A DNA stretch of 26,661 nt, taken from positions 1-26,661 of IMG/VR virus record IMGVR_UViG_3300035698_001661; one strand, given 5' to 3'. The notes beneath the pieces are model-generated. The model did not search any database. It saw only the letters and a program-made list of their open reading frames with translations, and was not told the origin of the DNA. A program made the translations under genes and the position numbers. Shown piece by piece: positions 1 to 6,028 of this stretch (position 1 is the first letter of the stretch; each line of letters starts with the position of its first letter). This DNA comes from a virus.

Positions 1-423
1 AGACTTTAACAAAATATAATCAGCTATCTCTAAAATACTAGGTTTTTTAAAAACCGTACTCTCTTGTTCTTCTTCTTTACCTTTACCTTTACCTTTACCT
101 TTACCTTGTACTTGCCCTTTACCTTTATCTTGCTGGGCTACCCCCTCGGAGGGTATAGCTAAGGGGTCATAAATTCCTAAGAAAGGGGTTTTAACTTTAG
201 TATTTTTCTGTGAATCAAGATAACCTGTGATTGAAGTTTGAATACTATACTTTTGTGATTTCCAAACAAGATTAAGCATCTTATCTTTAAAGGAAATGTC
301 CTCTATTTTAACTCTTAGAAATTGGACATCCAAAAGTGTTCTGATATATAAAGCTAGTTGAGTATCGCTTAAATCTTCTGCAACATCATCAAAGCTTTTA
401 TAAAACGTGAATTGATTTCTCAT
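1..423 (-). CDS. Possible phage replication/HTH-type protein, 3' end cut off by window edge
   Basis: The reading frame opens with ATG at 423 and stays open to base 1, giving 141 codons without a stop. The first 70 or so residues (MRNQFTFYKSFDDVAEDLSD..., then ...LALYIRTLLDVQF..., then ...YSIQTSITGYLDSQKN) resemble the N-terminal segment of phage proteins of the DUF6291/replication-organiser kind, which often precede a DNA-binding or primase-loading region; this is a resemblance only. Residues 100-120 or so form a basic linker of alternating Lys and Gly encoded by a hexanucleotide repeat, followed by a short acidic stretch (KEEEQE). Only a weak ribosome site (GAAAG) is visible. It is the last gene of the leftmost transcription unit, after the HTH_39-type gene, and a structured non-coding stretch separates them. 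It could be any DNA-binding accessory protein; replication is inferred from position. Confidence 0.6.
   Translation of the reverse strand, partial: MRNQFTFYKSFDDVAEDLSDTQLALYIRTLLDVQFLRVKIEDISFKDKMLNLVWKSQKYSIQTSITGYLDSQKNTKVKTPFLGIYDPLAIPSEGVAQQDKGKGQVQGKGKGKGKGKEEEQESTVFKKPSILEIADYILLKS
75..128 (-). repeat. Hexanucleotide repeat (CTTTAC on the plus strand) encoding a Lys-Gly linker
   Basis: Five perfect tandem copies of CTTTAC occupy 75-104, followed by degenerate copies to 128 (CTTGTA, CTTGCC, CTTTAC, CTTTAT). Being a multiple of three, copy-number change would lengthen or shorten the linker by one Lys-Gly pair without breaking the frame. Confidence 0.85.
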
Positions 424-467
424 TTTATTGCTTTCGGTATTGTTTATTTAAGGAGAGGGAGGGAAGT

Positions 468-606
468 TACCACGCTTCATCACTCTATAAGCCCTTAAAG
501 TAAGACTAGGTGACTAGGTGCGTGGTATTACCATTGGCTAGTCCTACTTTAAAAACTTGTCTTAACAATACGTTAGGCGGTTTTACTCCGCCTTGTAACG
601 TATTGT
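468..606. other. Structured non-coding region with interleaved inverted repeats
   Basis: This gap between the leftmost gene and the HTH_39-type gene holds several complementary pairs. TACCACGC (468-475) pairs with GCGTGGTA (520-527). TTAAAGTA plus GACTAG (495-509) pairs with CTAGTC plus TACTTTAA (538-552), with one mismatch. The order is A-B-A'-B', so the two helices would form a pseudoknot. GACTAGGT is repeated in tandem at 504-511 and 512-519, giving alternative partners for CTAGTC. A separate hairpin at 565-606 has an outer 11-bp stem (CAATACGTTA with TAACGTATTG plus one A-T pair) and an inner GGCGG/CCGCC stem with a 7-base loop. The T-run that follows on the minus strand is about 10 bases away, so it is not a standard terminator. 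Role unknown: an RNA control element or replication origin are both possible. Confidence 0.6.
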
Positions 607-619
607 ATCATAATTATAT

Positions 620-1012
620 TTAAAACGGATATATTTCGTAATCTTCTTCCAATTTAGCCCAAACATCAACTAAAGATAAGTTCTTGCATTCTAGTATCTC
701 TTTAACTCTATCGTGACTCATTATGTCCTCTTCCCAATTAAACTCTAGGCTGTTGCATTTAATGTGAGCTTGTATCTTTTCAGAGAATGCTTTTACCATA
801 TAATATCTTGCGTGATAACCTCCATCGTGTTCTACTTTATCTACTGCGATAACGTGTCCACCATCTCTGAGGTCTGATATTCTTGATCTTAGATTGCTTC
901 CAAACTTTAATCTTCTAGCAGCTTCTACTGTGAGTGTATTTCCATTGTTTAGGTAGTTTAATATACCACCACATTGAGAGTCTATTGCGAATGTACGTAG
1001 TTTTCCTTGCAT
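620..1012 (-). CDS. Winged-helix/HTH_39-type DNA-binding protein
   Basis: A 130-residue protein whose residues 15-72 read like the phage HTH_39 family: a helix ending ILNYLNNG, then LTVEAARRLKFG, then SRISDLRDGGH, then a short beta hairpin ending HARYYMV. The family is a small winged helix found in phage early regions, often near replication genes, and presumably binds DNA. The remaining 55 residues are acidic and not recognised. The start ATG at 1012 follows AAGGAA at a normal distance. It has its own perfect consensus promoter at 1047-1075, so it is probably an early gene, transcribed together with the leftmost gene. Regulator or replication accessory role is inferred from the fold and position. 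Confidence 0.75.
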   Translation of the reverse strand: MQGKLRTFAIDSQCGGILNYLNNGNTLTVEAARRLKFGSNLRSRISDLRDGGHVIAVDKVEHDGGYHARYYMVKAFSEKIQAHIKCNSLEFNWEEDIMSHDRVKEILECKNLSLVDVWAKLEEDYEIYPF

Positions 1013-1046
1013 AACAATTCCTTAGTATAATATTTGTCTTGCTGAA

Positions 1047-1075
1047 ATTATACCTTAAAGATTATGTTATGTCAA
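1047..1075 (-). promoter_or_regulatory. Perfect sigma70-type promoter
   Basis: On the minus strand TTGACA (1070-1075) is followed after exactly 17 bases by TATAAT (1047-1052), matching the consensus at all 12 positions. The expected start is near 1040, leaving a leader of about 28 bases that contains the AAGGAA ribosome site of the gene starting at 1012. Confidence 0.85.
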
Positions 1076-1091
1076 TAGTTATTGATAGTTA

Positions 1092-1115
1092 GGGGAAAGT
1101 AACCACACTCTCCCC
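1092..1115 (-). other. GC-rich intergenic hairpin downstream of the homing endonuclease
   Basis: GGGGA (1092-1096) pairs with TCCCC (1111-1115), and inside this AGT pairs with ACT across one mismatch, with a six-base loop. No T-run follows on either strand, so termination would be weak. It lies just upstream of the promoter at 1047-1075. Confidence 0.5.
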
Positions 1116-1156
1116 AATTTGTCGGAAAACCAATTTCTTGGAACTATTATTATAAC

Positions 1157-1822
1157 TTAAAAATTCTTAGTATGCTCTAAATTATTATTGATTATGTATT
1201 TGTCATATGCTTTTGCTGCATCTATCTTTAAGGCGTGTCTTGATATATGGATAGTCTTGCTATTAATCATTATTTGAGCAAGCCATTTATTTGTTGCTTT
1301 ACTTACTCCTCTAAATCCAGAAGTGTTGTTTTTCCTTATTTTCATTGTGTTTCTAGTTTGTATGATTTTGGAAGCCAATCTTAAATTTCCGCGTTGATAG
1401 CCTTTATTGTTATTTATTCTGTCTATTGTGTAGTTTTCTTTTCCGTAGTTTCCTAGACTCTCTACATATTTAAGCCATGTTTTAAAGTCTCTAAACTCTG
1501 CAGATATTTTTATCCCCCTTCCTCCGTAAGTTGCATAGTTTTTATCGTTAGTGTTGTTGCATCTTCGCACTTCTCCTTCCCATACAGAGTATAACTTTTT
1601 TTGCTTTCTTGCTTTATTCTTATTGTGGGGAGTGGTTCTTAGAGAAAAAGAACAGCCTATGCACTTGCTAGTATGTCCGCTTTTTATGGCGTCTGTTCTG
1701 CCTTTAAAAGGATGTTTGCATATAGGACACTCGTATAGTCCATATCTCTTTAAAAATCTTGTCGAGGGGGTTATATAAATCATTCCCAAATCTTGAATAA
1801 GTTTAGGTGTAACAGTTTTCAT
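1157..1822 (-). CDS. Free-standing HNH homing endonuclease with zinc ribbon and AP2 domain
   Basis: This 221-residue protein has three modules. Residues 32-57 form a zinc ribbon (CPIC ... CIGC). Residues 78-151 carry the phage HNH-type core: YSVWEGEVRRC, then ATYGGRGIKI, then TIDRINNNKGY and NLRLAS, the wording of endonucleases that nick or cut one target and spread by homing. Residues 168-213 are an AP2 DNA-binding domain (SGFRGVSK, then KWLAQI, then DAAKAYDKYI). No intron features are seen around it, so it looks free-standing between two HTH genes. Hairpins lie on both sides (1092-1115 and 1839-1881). The ATG at 1822 is preceded by AAAGGAA. Active-site residues appear intact, so it is probably functional. 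Such genes usually cut related phages lacking the insertion; the target here is unknown. Confidence 0.9.
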   Translation of the reverse strand: MKTVTPKLIQDLGMIYITPSTRFLKRYGLYECPICKHPFKGRTDAIKSGHTSKCIGCSFSLRTTPHNKNKARKQKKLYSVWEGEVRRCNNTNDKNYATYGGRGIKISAEFRDFKTWLKYVESLGNYGKENYTIDRINNNKGYQRGNLRLASKIIQTRNTMKIRKNNTSGFRGVSKATNKWLAQIMINSKTIHISRHALKIDAAKAYDKYIINNNLEHTKNF

Positions 1823-1838
1823 AATATTCCTTTATAGT

Positions 1839-1881
1839 TTTATAGCCATAAGATTGAGGGGAGCTACCCCTCGGCTATAAA
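1839..1881 (-). other. Bulged hairpin in the leader of the homing endonuclease
   Basis: An outer stem TTTATAGCC (1839-1847) with GGCTATAAA (1873-1881) encloses an inner six-bp stem GAGGGG (1856-1861) with CCCCTC (1867-1872), loop AGCTA, and an eight-base bulge on one side. No T-run follows, so it is more likely a leader structure controlling translation or RNA stability than a terminator. Hairpins in front of free-standing homing endonuclease genes are known to limit early expression in other phages; applying that here is inference. Confidence 0.6.
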
Positions 1882-1899
1882 GTTTCAGTCCTATTATAG

Positions 1900-2238
1900 C
1901 TAAATTATCTTTAGTAACTCTTTTACTTTAGATAGTTTGAATGCCAGTACGTGCAGATTATAGCTTTCTATGTTCTTAGTGTTCTTAGATTTTCTGTCCA
2001 TAGCTTGTCTTGATATGCCTACAAATTCTGCAAGTTCTGCTTGACTAAATTTTGAATCAATGATTAATTTAACATCAGTATTTTTTGATAATTTGTCTAA
2101 TTTAAAATTAAGCACGTCGCATTTATGGTCCACTATTGTATCTATTCTGCTGCTGTCTATTTCTTTCTTGACTTGTTCTAATGGTTTCCCTGTGAATGAA
2201 GCCAACTCTATTAAAGTCGGCTCTGTTATTTTCGTCAT
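1900..2238 (-). CDS. Helix-turn-helix protein
   Basis: A 112-residue protein with a recognisable helix-turn-helix at residues 64-85 (FSQAELAEFVGISRQAMDRK), matching the Xre-like pattern in which AELAEFVGIS is the first helix and turn. The N-terminal 60 residues contain a second helix pair (LIELASFTGKPLEQVKKEI) that may be a degenerate copy of the same fold. It is the last gene of the recombination operon and immediately precedes the homing endonuclease. The likely role is transcriptional control of phage genes. No repressor-type peptidase domain is present, so a classic CI is unlikely. Confidence 0.7.
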   Translation of the reverse strand: MTKITEPTLIELASFTGKPLEQVKKEIDSSRIDTIVDHKCDVLNFKLDKLSKNTDVKLIIDSKFSQAELAEFVGISRQAMDRKSKNTKNIESYNLHVLAFKLSKVKELLKII

Positions 2239-2240
2239 GG

Positions 2241-2450
2241 CTATCCTTGTTCAGTAAAGTCTAATAACTCTTCTTGAGTTACCACTATTACTTCTTTTGT
2301 TATGCTGTCTACTTCTACAAGAACTCCTGTATCTGCAGGAAAGCACTCATCTACTAAGCATTCTTTAATTCTTTTAGCAATTAATTCATCTGCTAATCTT
2401 GTATCATTGTTGTTGGTATCTTCTGTGTTTACGTTTATTGTTAATTTCAT
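2241..2450 (-). CDS. Hypothetical small acidic protein
   Basis: A 69-residue acidic protein that starts with beta-strand-like residues (MKLTINVNTED) and ends with VIVVTQEELLDFTEQ. I do not recognise a family. ATG at 2450 follows GGAGAACAA with good spacing. It sits two bases before the HTH gene and eight after the SSB-like gene, so it belongs to the recombination operon. The tight spacing and clear ribosome site support it as a real gene. It lacks cysteines typical of zinc binding and any membrane segment. Confidence 0.75.
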   Translation of the reverse strand: MKLTINVNTEDTNNNDTRLADELIAKRIKECLVDECFPADTGVLVEVDSITKEVIVVTQEELLDFTEQG

Positions 2451-2458
2451 TTGTTCTC

Positions 2459-2839
2459 CTAGAACGGAATTTCTTCGTCGTCAATATCTATATCAGGTAT
2501 TGTTTGACTTGGTTGTTGAGGTTGTTTATACCCACCTTGTTGTTGAGGTTGTTGATTATATGATTGTTGTTCTCCTTGTTGTATTCTGCCAGTCATAAGG
2601 GCTTCCATTACTATAAACTCTATGGTGTTGTTTCCATTATATTCGTTATCTCCAAAAAAGCCATTCAGTGTATAATCACCTCCCTCTAGCATTTTATTGT
2701 GTTTACAGTTGATAAACACTCCTTTTGTGTATGATCCATCTTGTTTTTTAGATGATATTTTTATGCCAAATCTGCACCCAGTGCTTAATGGTTTCACGTT
2801 GAATATTCTTGCGTATTCAAAACTTGCGTTACTTTTCAT
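2459..2839 (-). CDS. SSB-like single-stranded DNA-binding protein with acidic C-terminal tip
   Basis: A 126-residue protein. Residues 1-85 are beta-rich and could form a compact OB-like domain, although the usual SSB core motifs are not obvious. Residues 86-112 are a Gln/Pro/Gly-rich linker, and the chain ends DIDIDDEEIPF. An acidic stretch ending in DxxIPF is the hallmark tip by which bacterial SSB recruits recombination and replication enzymes. Together with its place among the Rad52-like, Gp157-like and NinB-like genes, this argues that it binds single-stranded DNA during recombination. The tail is the strong evidence; the DNA-binding core is inferred. The gene starts one codon after the stop of the NinB-like gene. 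Confidence 0.7.
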   Translation of the reverse strand: MKSNASFEYARIFNVKPLSTGCRFGIKISSKKQDGSYTKGVFINCKHNKMLEGGDYTLNGFFGDNEYNGNNTIEFIVMEALMTGRIQQGEQQSYNQQPQQQGGYKQPQQPSQTIPDIDIDDEEIPF

Positions 2840-3256
2840 TTATTCCCCTAAATCTTTTTTATTTGGAAATGGCGGTATCACTATTCCCTTGGTAGAAAAA
2901 GCTAAAACTATTGTGTCTATAACCTTTTCAAACTCGTTTCTTTTTAACTTGGTTGTAGACTTTTTGTCGTATAGGCTTTCCACAACTGTTTTAAAAACAT
3001 TCTCTTTAACTTTTTCCATACTCCATTCTGTTTCTGCTTTGATAATGTCCTTGATATACAAGCCACTATTATTTAAGTGACTTGCTATCTGAGTACACCA
3101 TAAATGAATGGCTGCATTTTGCTTTACTGTCCTCATGTCCATGTTTTTAACGTCTACAACATAAACTGCACCATCTTGGAACTTGTCTATTTTGTCTTTT
3201 TCATCTTGGTTGAGGGGGAGTAAACTCCCAAATTGCTTGATGAATGTAATTTTCAT
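2840..3256 (-). CDS. NinB-like recombination protein
   Basis: A 138-residue protein with the layout of the lambda NinB/Orf family: a beta-rich first 45 residues ending in the pattern MRTVKQNAAIHLWCTQIA (compare the family's RSxxQNxxxWxxL), then KAETEWSMEKVKENVFK and STTKLKRNEFEKVIDTI, and a C-terminal FSTKGIVIPPFP. NinB modulates RecA/annealase loading onto SSB-coated DNA. Identity is moderate and based on pattern rather than alignment. It overlaps the stop of the Gp157-like gene in a TAATG, so the two are translationally coupled, and is followed directly by the SSB-like gene, a natural functional partner. Confidence 0.6.
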   Translation of the reverse strand: MKITFIKQFGSLLPLNQDEKDKIDKFQDGAVYVVDVKNMDMRTVKQNAAIHLWCTQIASHLNNSGLYIKDIIKAETEWSMEKVKENVFKTVVESLYDKKSTTKLKRNEFEKVIDTIVLAFSTKGIVIPPFPNKKDLGE

Positions 3257-3759
3257 TATCTAACATTCAGAGATTTATTAGTTATGATCTTAAATCCCTC
3301 TTCTGAATAATCTACTCCACTTTCTAGTATGTCTTTCTTGATTTTCTTTTTATCCCAAGCATAAGTTACATTTATCCAATCAGTAGTTTTTTTGTCTACT
3401 TCTTCTGGAACTATTAGAGATTTCGTTTCTCTATAAAAGAATGAGAACTTTTCAGTTTTAAACTTTTCTCCACCTATTAAGATATTTTGTAACTCTTTAA
3501 GTCTAATTACATTGTTATCTATGGCTTTTTTGCGGTCTGTGAGTCTTTTGATTTCTTTATCTAGTGTATCGCTTTGACCTACCATATCTCTTTTTAAGTA
3601 CTCAATGTTTTCTAGCTTTTGAGTCTTTTTACCATCTATTTCATCTATAAGAGATTTTAAATCCTCGTCACTATTTACAAACTGTCCGTTTTCGTCAAGT
3701 TCGCTCATAAATGATTCTAAGTATTTGTACTCTTGTCCTATGTCAAATACACTTATCAT
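3256..3759 (-). CDS. Siphovirus Gp157-like protein
   Basis: A 167-residue protein with the pattern of the Gp157 family: an N-terminal helical coiled coil with regularly spaced charged residues (about 40-95, including KRLTDRKKAIDNNVIRLKEL), then the beta segment FKTEKFSFFYRETKSLIVPEE, and an end AWDKKKIKKDILESG ... GFKIITNKSLNVR. The family is linked in other phages to recombination/replication and to phage resistance; no enzymatic activity is established. It lies between the Rad52-like and NinB-like genes with ATGA and TAATG overlaps, which fits a role in the recombination module. Confidence 0.8.
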   Translation of the reverse strand: MISVFDIGQEYKYLESFMSELDENGQFVNSDEDLKSLIDEIDGKKTQKLENIEYLKRDMVGQSDTLDKEIKRLTDRKKAIDNNVIRLKELQNILIGGEKFKTEKFSFFYRETKSLIVPEEVDKKTTDWINVTYAWDKKKIKKDILESGVDYSEEGFKIITNKSLNVR

Positions 3760-4421
3760 TTTTTAGCCTTTGCAAGTTCGATTTTTCTAGTAAGTTGCTT
3801 GATTATCTTTTCACTATCATTTACACTCAATTCGTCCAACTCTTCTACTTGGTAAGCAATGTATAGCTTTTTAATATCGGCTTTTGATTGCTCTATAAGC
3901 TTCTCTATGCTCTCAATTATCTCTAGGGTTACATAGTTAGTAGGTAAAGCCCAAGATGGAAGTGTAGGTACTCTATACCAAAAGTCTTTTTTGCTTTTAG
4001 TTTGAGATTTAACATAATCTTTACTATTAGGGTTTTTCATAACACACTCTGCAAATACTGCTTCTAGTTTATATAAGTATCTTCCTATATTCCATTGAGT
4101 ACCTGCTCTTTTCATGGCTCCAGATATTCCACCTTTTACCGATTCGATATTAGTATTTGAAGCACTATCATATTTTGTTATCCATTCATCTTTGTGTTTG
4201 ATAGATATTCCACAAGATACACCACCGTCAGGACTTGGTAAGAACTCATTTTTCCAACCGAACGAGCCTACTACATCATCAAGTCTTTGCTGAATAGCTC
4301 TATTTGTTACATAAGCTAAAACCATGCACCACACGTTACCGTTTTTATCTCCGCTTCTTTGAACTCTCCACTCTATATCAAAAGGGTCGAAAGGTTCTGC
4401 TAGTTTTTTTTCTATTCTCAT
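3756..4421 (-). CDS. Rad52/Rad22-family single-strand annealing protein
   Basis: A 221-residue recombinase. Residues 15-125 carry the family signatures: the block ending AYVTNRAIQQRLDDVVGSFGW, GGVSCGISI, WITKYDSASNTNIESVKGG, and ISGAMKRAGTQWNIGRYLY. Such proteins form rings that anneal complementary single strands in phage recombination and in genome-end repair. The C-terminal 60 residues are a helical, lysine-rich tail. The ATG overlaps the preceding stop (ATGA) and is served by AAGGCGG, giving strong coupling. No 5'-3' exonuclease of the lambda Exo or RecE type is visible in the window, so the partner nuclease may lie outside or come from the host. Confidence 0.92.
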   Translation of the reverse strand: MRIEKKLAEPFDPFDIEWRVQRSGDKNGNVWCMVLAYVTNRAIQQRLDDVVGSFGWKNEFLPSPDGGVSCGISIKHKDEWITKYDSASNTNIESVKGGISGAMKRAGTQWNIGRYLYKLEAVFAECVMKNPNSKDYVKSQTKSKKDFWYRVPTLPSWALPTNYVTLEIIESIEKLIEQSKADIKKLYIAYQVEELDELSVNDSEKIIKQLTRKIELAKAKK

Positions 4422-4633
4422 AATACCGCCTTTAAATGTTCAATAATTAAATCTACACCGACTAAGCCATAATCTAAGCCCTCAATCTCTTTGACAAGTT
4501 CTTCAAGTTGTGGCACTACTTCATCGGCTAATCTTGACTCAATTAAATATTGAGCCTCTTCTAGTTGTTCTTCGCCTGATTGTTGCTTTGCTTGGTATTT
4601 ACCTAAAGCGTCTAGGTTTCCGTCTAATTCCAT
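4418..4633 (-). CDS. Hypothetical small acidic protein, first gene of the recombination operon
   Basis: The start is set at ATG 4633, giving 71 residues beginning MELDGNLDALGKY. An upstream TTG at 4669 would extend the frame, but it overlaps the -10 box of the promoter at 4661-4689 and precedes the expected transcript start; ATG 4633 has a strong AAGGAG five bases away. The protein is helical and strongly acidic (GEEQLEEAQYLIESRL, VPQLEELVKEIEGLDYG). No known family was recognised. It is the first gene after the early promoter and overlaps the Rad52-like start by four bases. Confidence 0.8.
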   Translation of the reverse strand: MELDGNLDALGKYQAKQQSGEEQLEEAQYLIESRLADEVVPQLEELVKEIEGLDYGLVGVDLIIEHLKAVL

Positions 4634-4660
4634 GATAACTCCTTTTTTTAAACATAAGGA

Positions 4661-4689
4661 ATTATACAATAAAAAGGATTAAATGTCAA
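4661..4689 (-). promoter_or_regulatory. Perfect sigma70-type promoter of the recombination operon
   Basis: On the minus strand TTGACA (4684-4689), a 17-base T-rich spacer and TATAAT (4661-4666) match the consensus at all 12 positions. The start is expected near 4654, giving a leader of about 20 bases that includes the AAGGAG site for the gene starting at 4633. It should be one of the strongest promoters in the window and drives annealase, Gp157-like, NinB-like, SSB-like and HTH genes. Confidence 0.88.
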
Positions 4690-4880
4690 TAAGTATTAAC
4701 GATTAGTTGAGAGGGCGACAGAATTGCACCCTATATATGTTTAAAAAAGAGTTTTTAGAGGTATCTGTAGGAATATTGTATCATATTTTCTTAAAAAACA
4801 TTATTTTAGTAACAGTCTTTTTATTTTTAGTAGTTACGAATTGAAACATTTTTGTAAATGGTATCTTTTTTATTAGGTGT

Positions 4881-5438
4881 CTAAACAAATACTGCTCTGT
4901 TTTTCCATCCGTTTCTGTATATTGCAAAAGATGGTTTCTGTAAGATTATATCTGCATAGTATTGTAGTTCTAATTCGTCAAACTCTAAACTAAACTCATC
5001 TACGTCTACGCAATTTAGCAAGTCTATAGTTTCTCTTCCTATAAAACCATCTACTGTTGCACCTACAACTTTTTGAGCTTTACGTATAGCTGTTCTTCTT
5101 CCAGCGTTATATCCGAAAAGGAAGATTTCGTTACATACAATTTGAGCATCTACTTCGTCAAGTTTCATTTTGTCCCAATACTCTTTTTTAATGTATCGTG
5201 CTACTTGAGTTCTAAATGGCTCGTTATAGTAAAGCATTTCACTAGCGTGTTTAATGTCTCCACCACATTCGTGCAAAGCATTAGTGACTGTGATCCATCC
5301 TATCCATCCTGGATTAGCATATTTATATATACCCGATACAGTAAAATCTCTTTCTGTTTTATTTTTGTGTAAAAAGTTTTTCGGATTACTAAATTCTAAC
5401 TTGTTAAGTAAATTTAAAGCCCTATCAAAATTGTCCAT
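4881..5438 (-). CDS. Endolysin, GH108-type muramidase with peptidoglycan-binding segment
   Basis: A 185-residue lysin. The wording around residues 15-48 (LEFSNPKNFLHKNKTERD, then GIYKYANPGWIGW) and 81-97 (RYIKKEYWDKMKLDE) is that of the secretion-activating/GH108 lysins common in Campylobacter-group prophages; Glu15 is the likely catalytic acid, at the position of the EGG motif. Residues 117-141 (RKAQKVVGATVDGFIGRETI) are the peptidoglycan-binding-3 pattern, and the end IYRNGWKNR matches the family's conserved tail. It has no signal peptide or membrane anchor, so it should need a holin for export. The start at 5438 lies inside the end of the small membrane-protein gene 5414-5572. A 190-base gap follows before the recombination promoter. 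Confidence 0.88.
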   Translation of the reverse strand: MDNFDRALNLLNKLEFSNPKNFLHKNKTERDFTVSGIYKYANPGWIGWITVTNALHECGGDIKHASEMLYYNEPFRTQVARYIKKEYWDKMKLDEVDAQIVCNEIFLFGYNAGRRTAIRKAQKVVGATVDGFIGRETIDLLNCVDVDEFSLEFDELELQYYADIILQKPSFAIYRNGWKNRAVFV

Positions 5439-5572
5439 ATAATGCCCTTATGTATTAAGTACCATATTGGTATAAGCAAACAGAGTAAAGCGTTTTTAAC
5501 CCACTTTCTCTTACGCTGAGCCTTAAATATTTCATCAAGGCTAGTTAATAAACTATCTCGTGCTTTCTTCAC
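5414..5572 (-). CDS. Small single-span membrane protein in the lysis cassette
   Basis: A 52-residue frame starting with GTG at 5572. It reads MKKARDSLLTSLDEIFKAQR, a basic stretch KRKWVKN, and then a hydrophobic segment from residue 27 to the end (ALLCLLIPIWYLIHKG, then IIWTILIGL). This resembles small accessory holins or lysis regulators, but no family is recognised. It fills the gap between the coiled-coil membrane protein and the endolysin and overlaps the endolysin start by 25 bases, as coupled lysis genes do. A 19-residue basic ORF (5553-5612) overlaps the preceding stop as ATGA and runs into this start in another frame, so translation could be passed along. The ribosome site is weak, which is the main doubt. 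Confidence 0.55.
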   Translation of the reverse strand: MKKARDSLLTSLDEIFKAQRKRKWVKNALLCLLIPIWYLIHKGIIWTILIGL

Positions 5573-5608
5573 GTATAAACTTTAGTTTCTTTTTTAATAT
5601 TTTTTTGC

Positions 5609-6028
5609 TCATAGAGATGGAATATCTAAACCAAATTTTGCTGCGATTATACCGATTGCTAACCAGCCTAAAACTTTGAATACTTCCCAAACTTTGCTAA
5701 TTATTTTATCATTCTCGCTGTTGAGTTCTTTGTTTTTGCTGTTCAGTTCGTCAATCTTAGTCATTAATCGCTTCTCTTTTTCTTCGTCTAGTTTATCCAT
5801 AACCTGGCCATGCTTTTTAATCCTATCAGCATTTCCATCTTTAATAAGATCAAGCATATCACTAAATCCTTTTTTCATTTCACCCTCGATGCCGTCCATG
5901 CGTCTAGTGCCTTTGTCGAAACGTTCTGTGAACTCTTCTTTGGCTAACTTAACATCGTCCTTGATTTCAACAATAACTGGTAGAGCTTTAACCCTATCGT
6001 TTACTTGTTCATCTGTCATATTTACCAT
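5609..6028 (-). CDS. Coiled-coil membrane protein of the lysis cassette (XhlA/spanin-like)
   Basis: A 139-residue protein with a long charged coiled coil (about residues 20-115; for example KRLMTKIDELNSKNKELNSE) followed by one C-terminal membrane segment (VLGWLAIGIIAAKFGL). This layout is seen in XhlA-like haemolysin/holin helpers and in some inverted inner-membrane lysis proteins. It lies between the 3TM holin and the endolysin. Lysis role is from context; the sequence alone shows only a membrane-anchored coiled coil. Its ATG at 6028 directly follows the holin stop. Confidence 0.65.
   Translation of the reverse strand: MVNMTDEQVNDRVKALPVIVEIKDDVKLAKEEFTERFDKGTRRMDGIEGEMKKGFSDMLDLIKDGNADRIKKHGQVMDKLDEEKEKRLMTKIDELNSKNKELNSENDKIISKVWEVFKVLGWLAIGIIAAKFGLDIPSL

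Noticed and set aside
565-606. Hairpin considered as an intrinsic terminator for the HTH_39 gene
   Set aside because: The stem is long, but the nearest T-run on the minus strand is about ten bases away, so it does not fit an intrinsic terminator; kept only as structure.
2505-2580. Repetitive TTGTTGAGG-like stretch considered as a DNA repeat element
   Set aside because: It is explained by the Gln/Pro-rich linker of the SSB-like protein.
4634-4669. Longer start (TTG 4669) for the first gene of the recombination operon
   Set aside because: The TTG overlaps the -10 box and lies upstream of the expected transcript start; ATG 4633 has a strong AAGGAG.
4737-4844. Plus-strand 35-codon ORF with a hydrophobic end in the gap upstream of the recombination promoter
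   Set aside because: No ribosome site or promoter is seen on the plus strand and everything else in the window is on the minus strand; the hydrophobicity can come from T-rich DNA alone.
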